A DNA stretch of 64,000 bases, taken from NCBI GenBank assembly GCA_023375785.1, contig SZWC01003923.1:66460-130459 (forward strand), given 5' to 3'. Source of the DNA: Penium margaritaceum (taxonomy: Eukaryota; Streptophyta; Zygnematophyceae; Desmidiales; Peniaceae). The position numbers and the translations under genes are program-made. Of the stretch, positions 11,993-22,269 are shown one piece after another; position 1 is the first letter of the stretch, and every line of letters starts with the position of its first letter. A model generated the notes under the pieces. It was not told the origin of the DNA, did no database searches, and saw nothing but the letters and a program-made list of their open reading frames with translations.

Positions 11993-12475
11993 TGTTGACA
12001 TGATATGCTCCTTGTGCATGGTTGATATTTGGACAGGCACAGGGCGGAGTATGCATGCTTTACTCCCTTGGAGTAAGTCCCCTAAGTCTGGTCTAGATAG
12101 ACAAGGCATGCACTCCTCCTTTGGAGCAAGTCCCCTTGATCTAATCTGGATAGAATAGCCAGCAAAAACTAACTAGGACAACTCTATGTGGCTTAGACTT
12201 TCCAGAGTTAGTCTGTGGAGCGAGAGGTCACTGGGTCAAATCCTAGCCTCTCGCTCTTGAGACTAACTCTCGAACGTCTAAGCAACAAGGAGGTGTCCTA
12301 GGTAGTGTTTGCTGGCTATACTATCAAGACTAGACCAAGGGGACTTGCTCCAAAGGAGCAGTGAATGTCTTGTCCATCAGACTTAGGGGACTTACTCCAA
12401 GGGAGGAGTGCATGCCTAGTCTGTCCTGTGCCTGTCCAAATTTCAGCCATGGACAAGGAGCATACCACGTCAATA
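11993..12475. repeat. Inverted repeat (fold-back) inside CopB3 5' LTR
   Basis: Arm one (11993-12227) and arm two (12247-12475) are imperfect reverse complements separated by about 19 bases. Both are the start of the CopB LTR. For example, GATATGCTCCTTG in arm one pairs with CAAGGAGCATACC in arm two. The arms have diverged from each other, so the structure is not freshly made. Confidence 0.88.
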
Positions 12476-12684
12476 ATAAGAACCCGTCAGTTGCCTTCTA
12501 CTCAAAACAATGACCATGTGCTAAGGACATAGTGCAGGGAAGTAATTCGTATGAACTGCTCACTGTGGTGTGGAATCTTGGCTCTGAGGGTGATATCATC
12601 TCTTGGTTGCAATACGAAGAGCAATCGATGGGAACCATTGTGTCGGAACCCCTTTTCTAGACCGTCGCCTGTGGCAGCTTGACA
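11993..12684 (+). repeat. CopB3 5' LTR, internally rearranged
   Basis: It starts TGTTGACATG and ends CTTGACA directly before the primer site. The first 235 bp match other CopB LTRs. Next comes an inverted copy of that same stretch, and then the 3' part of the LTR in normal orientation. The middle third of the standard LTR is not represented. Confidence 0.85.
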
Positions 12685-12687
12685 CAA

Positions 12688-12701
12688 GGTTATGGGCCCA
12701 C
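12688..12701 (+). other. CopB3 primer-binding site, anticodon-arm type
   Basis: GGTTATGGGCCCAC starts three bases inside the 5' LTR. From memory of plant initiator tRNA-Met, this is the reverse complement of the anticodon stem-loop stretch GTGGGCCCATAACC, not of the tRNA 3' end. Drosophila copia and Ty5 are known to prime from such a half-tRNA. CopB4 keeps a decayed version near 39802-39812. CopA uses the ordinary 3'-end site instead. Confidence 0.75.
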
Positions 12702-13065
12702 ATTAACTAGTTGTGAGGCACACTTTGGCGCACTCTCTCGCCCTCTTTGCCTTGCATCACATATCAGCTCCATCTGCTCCATGTGCTCCATCTGCTCCAT
12801 CAGCTCCAAGAGCGGTTGCTGGCACTTAGCAAACGAGGGCCAAGGATAAGCTCTGCCCTGGGAGGTACGACCCTTCAGCCCTAACCAAGATAAGGTCGAC
12901 CCTTGTAGGCACGACCCTGGGTTCGCTAGTGTGCATTTTTCTCTCTTTGCAGGTAATCAACGGCTAAGCGGTAAGCGACGGATCTGCACCTTCTAGATCG
13001 GTAACGAATAACAGCCTACATCAGCCTACTTCGCCCTCAACAAAGTAGAGAAGCAGAGAAGCAAT
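12702..13065 (+). other. CopB3 5' leader
   Basis: This is non-coding leader between primer site and gag. It holds a short run of CTCCATCAG/CTCCATCTG-like units (about 12765-12812), also present in CopB4 (about 53275-53322), and the phrase AACAGCCTACATCAGCCTAC just before gag. No gene is seen. Confidence 0.7.
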
Positions 13066-13840
13066 ATGACATCACCCGCGATGCTCACTCTCGAGAAGGT
13101 CTCTAGTGGGATGTCAAAGTTCACAAGGTTTGGTTTTCCCTTGTGGAGATGGCAATTTGAGATTGTCATGAGGGTGCGTGGCTACTTGAAGATGTTTCTT
13201 GGAGAAGAGGTTGAACCTCCAAAAACAGCTCCCGGATATGAAGCATGGAATTGCAAAAATGGCATGGCGCTTGCGATTCTTGAGATATCAATGCAACAGT
13301 CACAGCATGTCCACTACCAAGGTATCACACATGCATCAAAGGCCTGTGAGAAGCTTGCACGTGTACACCAATCAACGGCTCTCGCAAATTGCCTCTTCAT
13401 CCTTGAAAAAATGATTTCGATACAGGTGAGCGAGGGAGAGTCGATTCTGGACTTCTTATTGCAATTTGAATCACTACTAGAGCATGTGACCCAAATGACC
13501 TCGGAAATCGATACCAACATGCAAGCCATGATCCTCCTCATGGAGCTACCTAAAAGCTAGGATCCTTTGATCACCGTCCAAGTACGTGCGCAACGAGGCC
13601 ATGCGTTGGAGCGGTAGGGAGGCTAACATTTCAGCCTATGTTGCACACTACGATGGTTGTGACAACAATTCCTCTTCTAGTCAGAGCAACAAGAGAAGCA
13701 GTGGCGGTGGAGGAAAAGGCAATGGTGGTGCTTGAAAGAGTTCAAAGCGTTCTCGGAAGTGCCATACCTAAAGCCTGGGAATGCCCATTGGACACGAGAG
13801 TGCAGGGCTCCCAAGAAGGAAGACGGAGATCATGGTGGTA
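13066..13840 (+). pseudogene. CopB3 gag remnant
   Basis: It begins ATGACATCACC and stays open for 165 codons. It contains FTRFGFPLWRWQFEIVMRVRGYL, a copia gag N-terminus of the DUF4219/UBN2 kind, and later QAMILLMELPKS, the usual end of the capsid-like domain. A zinc-knuckle-bearing stretch follows near 13770-13830. The start was chosen because the same ATG context follows the leader in CopB4 (40156 and 53578). The fossil carries a few breaks after the capsid part. Confidence 0.82.
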
Positions 13841-16800
13841 GATATGAGGGCAAAAGAAAGGGTAAGAAGGACTTGACAAACATGAAGACTGAGAGCGTGC
13901 CGCCAACCAAGGGAGTAGCACTACTCAAGCGTGCAGCCTACAAGCTCGACTCTGGCATGAACCACCATTCTTCAAGGGAGAAGGATGGGTTTATCTCCAT
14001 TGGAGACACTGAATGTTGCTTAAAATGTGCCAATGGCAGCCTTGTCCATGCGCAAAGCGAGGGAGATACATTGATCGGCATCAACGTGAATGGTACTGAA
14101 AAAGACTTGAAGCTGGAGAACGTCGTCTACATGCCGTCTTTTGCAACAAACCTCTTGTCAGTATCCAAAACCACAAACCACGACATGACGGTCATCTTCA
14201 CAGAGGAGGAGGCCGTGATTTTCAAGACCAAGGACATCAAGATCTCTTATCCCAAGGAGAGTCTTGTCGCACAGGTCCCAAGAGTTAATGGGCTCTACGT
14301 GAGAGTAAGAATGAGGGATATGCAGCGTTTGAAGAGCCCAAGTCTCCAAAGCTTCATGTTTCACCACAAGCCGTCACCATGGCGGCCAACTCCACCAACA
14401 CACATGCTGAGCTGTGAGAGAGGCGGATTGGCCATGTGGCCGACACCACAATGGAAGCTATGGAGCACTACAAAGTGGTTCATGGGATGGAGGGATGCAA
14501 GGCCAAGGATGAGGGAAAGTGCAAAAAGCTGTGTGAGCCATGCCTCCAAGGCAAGAGAAAGAGAAAGCCCTTTGAACGTAATGCACAACGTGCAGCAGCA
14601 ATCTTGGACCTGATTCACTCTCATGTGTGCAGACCATTCCGCACCCCATCGAACGGCAGTAGCAAGTATTTCTTGACCTTCATCGATGACCACAGTCGCA
14701 AGATGTCGATCTAGTTCCTCAAGACAAAGGGAGAGGTCAACAAGAAGGTGCAAGAGTTTGTCGTGATGGTAGAGCGGTAGACAAGCAAGAGGGTCAAGGT
14801 ATTGCACACGGACAACGGTGGTGAGTACGAGGCGTGCGAAAGCTCGTTCACTCAACACGGCATCAACCACTAGACCACCAGGCCTTACACCCCTCAGAGC
14901 AATGGCGTTGCCGAGCGGATGAACCTGAAAATCCTCGGCATGACACGAAAGATGCTCTTTGACGTGAAATTCCCACCTCCTTTATGGACTGAAGCTGCAA
15001 GAACTAGTCGCTACCCTGTGAATGTCACTTTGGTAGCCGCGCTTGGAAGGTGTGGGTAGAAGCAGCAACAGAAGCAGCTGAGGATGCCACAGGAGGCTTG
15101 GTCAGGGAAGAAGCCATATGCCTCACACTTGATGATCTTTGGTTGTACTGCCTACGCAAATGTCCAAGTAGGAGAAGGAAGTAGCAAGCAAGATACACGT
15201 GCTCGTAAGTGTGTAATGATTGGATACGACACCGCACACAAGGCGTACACGCTGTGGGATTAAGTGGCTAGAAAGCTCATTAGGAGTCAAGATGTAGAGT
15301 ATGATGAAAGCACGCTTGGCAAGGGAGAGTCGCTGAACACTCTCCATGCTCCCAGATGAAGAGAGTGGGTCGTGTTGCTCGAGTCAGGTGATCAGGCACC
15401 AGAAAACTGGCGAATGGTGCCAGTGAAGGATGGTGCTGCAGGGAGAGTGGTTATGCAGGCTAAACGGACGACGGACTTGGACACTGAGTCTGAGTTGTCT
15501 GAGGCCTATGAGTCAAAATCTGAGGCCGATGGCTCTTCCTCAAACAACGGATCACCGGCAGCGCGGGAGCAACAGAAGCAACTAAGCCTTGAAGTACCAT
15601 CAACAACATTTTGGCATAGTACGCGCAAGAAGAAACCTCCGCCCAAGTAGGATGCTGAGAGTGCGGAATGGACCGGACTCATCTTGTCATGCTTGGCTCA
15701 GGGAGAGCCTGTAACCATAACAGAGGCTATGAACATGCGAGATCCGGCCAAGTGGAAGGAGGCAGTGGATAGCAAACTCGCATCCATTGAAGAGAACGGA
15801 ACATGTGTTCTGGCGGACAGGCCCCCAAACGCACACGTGGTGGGGTCAAAGTAGGTACTTTGGAAACGTTTCAAGCAGGATGGTACCATCGACAAGTACA
15901 AGACAAGAGTTGTGGCAAAGGGTTTTTCCAAGCGTGCAGGCTCACAATACGAGGAGAACTTTGCGCCTGTCGTCAGCATTGCCTCCATTAGATCCATATT
16001 GGGCATCAGTGCTACAAACAATCAAGAGGTCCACCAGATGGATGTCAAGAAAGCTTTCCTCTATGGGAAGCTAGACAAAAAAATACTGATAGAAATGCCT
16101 GAGGGATTGAAAGCTCTAGAGGGCAAGGTTTGCAAACTGGTCAAAGCACTCTTGCGACGGAAATAGGTCCCAAGGATGTGGTACAAGGAGATGGACGGCT
16201 TCATGGCCGGGCTCACCTTCACGTAGTGCCAGAATGACCCTAGTGTCTATGTGCGGGAGGATGAGCAAGGCTTGATGCTAGTTGCACTATACGTGGATGA
16301 CCTGATCATTTGCTCTTCATCAGTCTAGCTGTTGAACAAGTTGAAGACAGATTTTAGCAACAAGTTCAAGATGAAGGACATGCGTCCGCTCGAGCTCTAC
16401 CTCGAGATAGCTGCCCACCGCATTGGAGCAGCAGGCACCATCGAGCTGAACCAGACCAAGTACATGATGAAAGTCCTCAAGCGCTACCACATGGAGCACT
16501 GGAAGCCCATCAGCACACCCATGACAAGAGACATCAAACTCTCCTCCTCCATGAGCCCCAGCATGGAAGTAGAACGGCTTGAGATGGAGAATATTTCCTA
16601 CCAGTCTGCTCTTGGCAGCCTCATGTATGCCATGGTAGGAACATGCCCTGACATTTGCTATGTTGTTGGACAAGTGAGAAGGTTTGCGGCCAATCGAGGG
16701 CCACAGTAATGGCAAGCAGTCAAGCGCATCATGCGCTATCTATAGAAGACCGGACACATGGGACTCCAGTTTGGAGGCCAAGAAGGATCTGACCAGCTGC

Positions 16801-17216
16801 GACTGGTGTGCTTCATAGCCGCCGACTGGGGAGGAAGAATCGATGATAGAAAGTCTACCTCCGGCTTTGTGTGCCTCTTGAACGGTGGTGCACTCTTTTG
16901 GGGAAGCCGAAAGCAAGACTGCGTCTCCCTCTCTACCGCTGAGGTAGAGTACATCGCTCTGTCAGAAGCATGCAAGGAGACAATGTGGCTACGTAGTTTG
17001 CTCGTTGAGATGAAAGTGCCACAAATGGAGGCAAGAGAGATCTGCATGGACAACAAGAGCGCCATGAAAATGGCAGAGGATGATGTCGTCTCCCGGCGGA
17101 CCAAGCACATCGACATAAGGTACCACTACTCACGCGACCTGGTCACAAAGGAGATCGTGGACCTGGAATACATGGAGACCAAGAAGATGCTCGCAGATTG
17201 CATGACGAAGGCGTAG
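13841..17216 (+). pseudogene. CopB3 pol remnant
   Basis: The protease region (about 13920-14200) includes YKLDSGMNHHSS with the DSG active-site triad. The pre-integrase segment lies near 14400-14560 and the integrase core near 14590-15000. The RT spans about 15690-16450, with QMDVKKAFLYGKLDKK and LYVDDLIICSS. RNase H (about 16450-17216) includes STSGFVCLLNGGALFWGSRKQ, AEVEYIALSEACKE and a C-terminal MLADCMTKA, and reads openly for about 150 codons to its natural end. Relative to CopA the pol is homologous but clearly diverged. Several breaks are present upstream of RNase H. Confidence 0.88.
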
Positions 17217-17321
17217 GACAATGAATTGCACTTTGCAGGTACTCCAGCCATCAGTATGGTGAACGCATTGGACAAAGACCGAGTCCAAGACTGCTGGAGA
17301 GAGGAGAGATCTCACAGCTAA

Positions 17322-17345
17322 TGGACAGAGGTGCTAGGGAGAGTT
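17322..17345 (+). other. CopB3 polypurine tract
   Basis: A purine-rich stretch (ACAGAGGTGCTAGGGAGAGT) abuts the 3' LTR start. The same tract precedes the LTR in CopB1 (about 8264-8289). It would prime plus-strand DNA synthesis. Confidence 0.6.
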
Positions 17346-18216
17346 TGTTGACCTGATATACTCCTTATCCATGGATGATATTTAGATAGGCACATGACGG
17401 ACTAGGCATGCATTACTCCCTTGGAATAAGTCCCCTAAGTCTGGTCCGGATAAAGAAGGCATGCACTGCTCCTTTGGAGTAATTCCCCTGGTCTAATCGG
17501 GAAAGTATAGTGAGGACATACACCCTAGGAAAACTCCTTGTAGCTTAGAAGTTCTAGAGTTAGTCTTTGGAGCGAAAGGTTATTGGGTCAAATCCGAGCC
17601 CGTTGGTGAGTTTTCTTTGTGACCAAAAGTGGGACAAGAAGGTTCTAAAAGACATCTTACAACACTCCAAGGTCCTTCCTGGTGGTTGCCGCCACTTGGG
17701 CGTCACAAGGAGCCCCATGTAGGCAGGGGGGGGGGGGNNNNNNNNNNNNNNNNNNNNNNNNNNNNNNNNNNNNNNNNNNNNNNNNNNNNNNNNNNNNNNN
17801 NNNNNNNNNNNNNNNNNNNNNNNGGGGGGGGGGGGATGATGCAATCCAGATTGCCTCCAAAAGTCGCGCATCCAAGGAGCCACTGCGCGCCTAGTCTAGA
17901 GGCTGGCTTTACAACTATGAGAACCTGTCATTTACCTGTCATTGAGTACAGTTCTTACCTTTAAGACTCCTAACAGAGTTGTCCAACTGAGGCAGACACT
18001 AAAGAAGCATTGGTTGGTGTAAGCCCCAGGAGCTCGCTCCTTACGCGAAAGTGACCAGGTGTTGAGGACACAGTGCAAGGAAGTGATTCGTATGAACAGC
18101 TCAGTGTGGAACCTTGGCTCTGAGGGTGATATCTTCTCTTGGTTACAATACCAAGAACGGTCGGCACCATTGTGTCAGAACCCGTTTTCTAGACCGTCTC
18201 CTTAGGCACGTTCACA
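17346..18216 (+). repeat. CopB3 3' LTR containing an assembly gap
   Basis: It starts TGTTGACCTGATATAC and ends with a decayed GTTCACA. Without the gap, the length fits the CopB LTR value of about 770 bp. The gap falls at the place where other copies have AGGCAGGGGGGATGATG, so no extra sequence need be missing. Confidence 0.88.
17726..17835. other. Assembly gap: 12 G, 86 N, 12 G
   Basis: The N run (17738-17823) is flanked by exactly twelve G on each side. Other CopB LTRs have only about five or six G here. The symmetric G runs look like a homopolymer failure of sequencing or gap closing. Open frames read across it are artefacts. Confidence 0.9.
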
Positions 18217-18589
18217 CTTTTTGTCCCTCTTCAACTTGAAGCACTTTTTCTTGTAGTGTCCTTGTTTCTGGCAATAATGACACTTGCCCATCGTCTTGGC
18301 TTACTGCAGCCTGTCCTGTTGTTGTTGTTAGTTGTGAGCCCATGACCATGAAAGCTGCTTCACTGCTGCTGCTGCCGCCATTACGCTTCAATGCATTTGG
18401 ACGCAGTTCTACCTACACCAGGTGCGTGCAGATGAAGTCGAGGTCGAGAGCCGGCTGGCACTCTAACGTCTCTCACACTGTATCATAGCTCATTCGGAGT
18501 CCCCTCAGCAAGAGGAGGACCAAGCGCGTTTCTTCCACACGGTTGCTGGCCGCTTTTAGCTGCTTTGCCGGCTCCTTTTCCCTGTCCAA
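18217..18589 (-). pseudogene. CopA gag fragment
   Basis: This is minus-strand CopA sequence from the zinc-knuckle region (plus-strand phrase TTCTGGCAATAATG) into the capsid-like domain (GTGCGTGCAGATGAAGTCGAGG). It is bounded on the left by the CopB3 3' LTR and on the right by a minus CopB LTR piece. It is a short broken fragment. Confidence 0.8.
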
Positions 18590-18922
18590 GAAGGACCTTA
18601 GAATGTTCTAAGATAACGCTTAGAACCTTCCTGTCCCCCTTTTGGTCACAGAGAAAATCGGTCACCGGGCTGGGACTTGACTTGGTGACCTCTCGCTCAG
18701 AGGGGAACTCTAGAATCTCTAAGCCACAAGGAGTTGTCCTAGGTTGTGTTAGCAGGCCATACCATCAAGGTTAGAGCAAGGGGACTTGCTCCAAAGGAGC
18801 AGTGCATGCCTTGTCTATCTGGACCAGACTTAGGGGCCTTACTCCAAGGGAGCGGTGCATGCTTAGTCCGTCCTGTGCCTGTCCAAATATCAACCATGGA
18901 CAAGGAGCATATCAGGTCAACA
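18590..18922 (-). repeat. CopB LTR fragment, minus orientation
   Basis: This is the first 330 or so bases of a CopB LTR in reverse, ending with GGTCAACA, the complement of the LTR start. It sits between a CopA gag piece (minus) and a CopA RNase H piece (plus), so it marks a junction between oppositely oriented CopA parts. Confidence 0.85.
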
Positions 18923-19635
18923 ATGGAGAAGCAGATGTAGCTCAGCGGCAAAATTACCAAAGAATCGTCGATAGTCTCATTTTTTTGATGTTGGCAACCA
19001 GGTCGGACCTCGCACAGGCTATGAGCGCTGTGAGCCATCACATGGCAAATCCCGGACTGGAGCACCAAAAGGCAGAGAAGCGGACTTTTCGCTACCTTGT
19101 TGGAACCATCAACATCGGCATCACCTACAACGCCAACAACAACAACATCATCGGCTATATAGATGCACATCGGACTTTTAACCTTGAGGAATGCAAGTCT
19201 ATCTCTAGACATGTATTCATCATGAATGGTGGGGCCATCAGCTGGTGCAGCAAGCGGCAAGTCATCTTGGCCACCTCAAGCACGGAAGCTGAATACTTCT
19301 CTCTCAGCTTTTGAGCCAAGGAAGTAGTTTGGCTTCAACGTCTCATGGCAGAGATGAGAGAGAGTGCAGCAAACCCATTTCCTGTGCGTGTCGACAACCA
19401 GAGCGCAATCGCACTCGCCAAGAGTCATGAGGACCATGCACGCACCAAGCACATTGACATCGCATTTCACTTCATCAGGCACATGGTGTAGGAGGGTGCT
19501 ATCAAGCTGGTGTTTACTCCAACTAGCAAGCAAGTCGTTGATTTGTGGACAAAGACAGTGACCCGTGAGAGGTATCAGTTATGCATGAATGCATGTAGAC
19601 TCAGCCCACTCTAACCGTGGCAAAGTGGGAGATTA
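18923..19635 (+). pseudogene. CopA RNase H fragment, plus strand
   Basis: The reading includes DLAQAMSAVSHHMANPG, SRHVFIMNGGAISWCSKRQV and SSTEAEYFSLSF, the CopA RNase H domain, and continues to the natural end (CRLSPL) and the polypurine tract AAAGTGGGAGAT near 19622-19633. It is open for about 130 codons in its first part. It is followed not by a normal LTR start but by about 40 bases of a minus-oriented LTR end. Confidence 0.85.
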
Positions 19636-19667
19636 TGTTGGAATTGGAGGAGAGAGGGAGACTTAGA

Positions 19668-19696
19668 GCAGTGAAGCGGAGGATCCGCTTCACTGC
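19668..19696. repeat. Perfect 13-bp palindrome with 3-base spacer at a junction
   Basis: GCAGTGAAGCGGA, three bases, then its exact complement. The right arm is normal CopA RNase H sequence (same phrase at 308-320 and 27871-27883). The left arm has replaced the expected LTR sequence, so the palindrome sits exactly on the join. Confidence 0.9.
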
Positions 19697-22260
19697 CTTC
19701 TAGTGCTCACGTCCGTGGTTTGCCATGTGCTAGCTCTCACCGCTTACAGCCGGTGCGAGGTCCAGCGTGGTTGCAACCATCAGGTACATGAGATTTCCAA
19801 CGTCTCTCTGGTACTTCTGCCGCTCACTTGCATTCGCTTCTCCATTGAAGCTGAGGAGGTATTGCCGTGTCTTTAGCGATGTGCCAAAGGGTTTTGCCTC
19901 TGCCATGCCAAGCCGTTGCAAGACATCCTTGATGTAGCGGCTGTGCTGTAGTAAGAGAGAGAGTGACTTGCGGTCACGCGTCATATGGATACCGAGCAAG
20001 TATGAGGCCTCCCCCAAATCAGACATCTGGAAGCGCTCATACATGGCCTCCTTGAACTCCTCTAGTGTAGATATGCTGTTGGAAAGGAGGAGCATGTCAT
20101 CCTCATAGATGATGATGATGAGCACCTCATGACCATGTTGCCAGCGATGGAAGCTGTGTGTGACGACAGAGTCACAGTCGTTGCACTCAAATCCCATGCA
20201 CTGTAACGCTGTATCCGACTTCTGGTTCCAAGTACACGACGCTTGCTTGAGGCCGTACAGCAACTTCTGTACCTTGCAAACGAGTTGCTCCTGGCCATCC
20301 ATGACGAACCCCTCCGGCTGCTCCATGTAAATCTCCTCCTTAATGTCACCGTTTAAGAACCTCGTCTTGACGTCCATGTGGTGGACCTCAAAGTCTTATG
20401 CTGCTACATAGGAAAGGAGCATACGGACATAGCCAAACTTCGCAACAAGAGCAAAGGTTTCCGTGTAGTTGATGCTTTCCTGCTGCGACTAGCCCTTGGT
20501 GACCAGCCTCGCCTTATACGTTTTGAGGTTGCTATGTGCGCCCCTCTTCTTCTTAGAATACCCACTTGCACTCGATTACCTTGCATCCAGGTAGACGCTT
20601 AGTCAGCTCCCACGTACAGTTGTCGAGCTGCGACAGTAACTCTTGCTGCATAGCTTGCGCCCAATCTGGTGCATCTGGTACAGCCATGGCCTCCTTGTAG
20701 GATGTCGGCTCATCAGAGTTTGCTACAATTGTGACGTTCATCTAGTCTGGTTTTTAGAGCATCCAGAAATGCCCGCGCTCACCTGGCTTGTGGCGCACTC
20801 TAAGAGGGTAGTTTTGACCTGGTGCTAGAGCGTTTGCAGGCGGTTGGCACGGTGCTGCTGGTGCAACTGCTCCTGCTCATGGTGGTGTATCTTCTTCCTC
20901 TGCTTCGGCCGATGAGGCGGCTGTATCTGTTGCATGAGACGTTTGAGAATAGACTCATTCTCCCACTGTCACAATGGAGGAAGGATCAGGAGAGACTGGG
21001 TCTAGAAGGATATTTGCTCCCAATGCCTTGTCAGCTACTACTTCTACTGCCTCTTCATTGACAGTGTTGGTGCCAATGACGTTGCTCTTGTTGAAGACAA
21101 CATCCTTAGAGATGATGACGTGGCCTATATCCCTCTCATAGAGGCAATATGCCTTGCTTGCCACGTCGTGGCCAATCATCAGCATCTGTGCGCTCTTCGC
21201 GTCCCACTTTTGCCGCTTCTCCTTTGGCACGTGTATGTGTGCCAAGCTGCCAAACGCGCGAAGATGACCCACTCGCGGCATCTTGCCGAACCATGCCTCT
21301 TACGACGTCATCTGCTCAAGGGCATTGCTTGGACTGCAATTCATGATGTAAAGCATAGTGCTCACTACATCGCCCCAAAAATAATAAGTCAGCTGAGCCA
21401 CGTGCAATATGGAGCGCGCCGACTCAACGATGGTGCGCTTGGCGCGTTCTGCTACAACGATCTGCTGCGACAAGTATGGCGCGGTGCGCTGCGCTTTGAT
21501 TCCTGCTGCCACGAGGTAGTCCTGAAACTCCTTGCTCTGATACTCTTCACCGCGGTCGTTGCGCTGGGCCTTGCTTTTCTTGCCAATATGGTTCTCCACC
21601 ATGACCTTTAACTCCTTGAACCTGTCAAAGTATTGGTCCTTGGAGGAAAGGAAGTACACAGCAATGTAACGGCTGAAATCATCAATGAAGGTGAGAAAAC
21701 ACCTAAAGCCTCCAAAACTGTGGGTCTCCATTGGGCCACAAAAGTCTGTGTGGACCAGCTCTAGCACCACCTCCGCGCGCTCACCTGCTCTAGAGATGCC
21801 CCGCGATGTCCCTCTAAACAGCTGATGCACAACTACTTCTCAAAGTTAGATATGGTGGGTAAGTCACGCACCATCTGCTTTGTTTGAAGTTGTTGCAAGG
21901 CGCGCATGCCGATGTGGCCGTAGCGCGCATGCCAAGTTTTGCCATTTGTGGCCAGTACCACTACTGGAAGACTCTTCTCGCGCGGGATCTTGGTCGCCCC
22001 CAACAGGCAGTACATCTCGCCTTCCTTCACCGACATGGCTAGCTCCTCTCTTGTTTCCTCGTCGAGGATGTCACCATAGTCGTCATCAAAGACGACGCGC
22101 AGTCCTCTGTTGGTGAGAGAGGACACTAAGAGAAGGTTGAACACAACATCAGGCACAAACAGCACGCCATGGAACACTCCCACTTCAATGCCACGTGGGG
22201 TCTCCAACCACAGCTCCACAATCCCAATCCCTTAGCATACACTACCCGATAATCACCCAA
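19684..22260 (-). pseudogene. CopA3 pol remnant
   Basis: The protease region is about 22250-21960 and pre-integrase with KMVRDLP-like phrases is about 21960-21840. The integrase core is about 21830-21300 (LELVHTDFCGPME and NDRGEEYQSKEF). RT is about 20740-19870 (KASCTWNQKSD and FQMSDLGEASYLLGIHMTRD), running into RNase H at the left end. The longest open run is about 215 codons through RT. The integrase carries family-typical residues but the copy has many breaks. Confidence 0.88.
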
Positions 22261-22269
22261 AGTAATCGG

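Larger units (their letters stand above)
11993..18216 (+). mobile_element. CopB3, Ty1/copia element, LTR to LTR
   Basis: This is the only CopB copy in the window with both LTRs and an uninterrupted interior. Parts in order are 5' LTR (rearranged), half-tRNA primer site, leader, gag, zinc knuckle, protease, integrase, RT, RNase H, purine tract and 3' LTR. I see no matching target-site duplication: the left flank is a CopB LTR fragment and the right flank is CopA gag. The insertion site has therefore been rearranged or one end is recombinant. Coding breaks number roughly ten. RNase H is the best-preserved part. Confidence 0.9.

Noticed and set aside
12688-12701. Possible initiator tRNA gene fragment
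   Set aside because: The match is limited to 14 bases at a fixed place next to an LTR; a primer-binding site explains it better.
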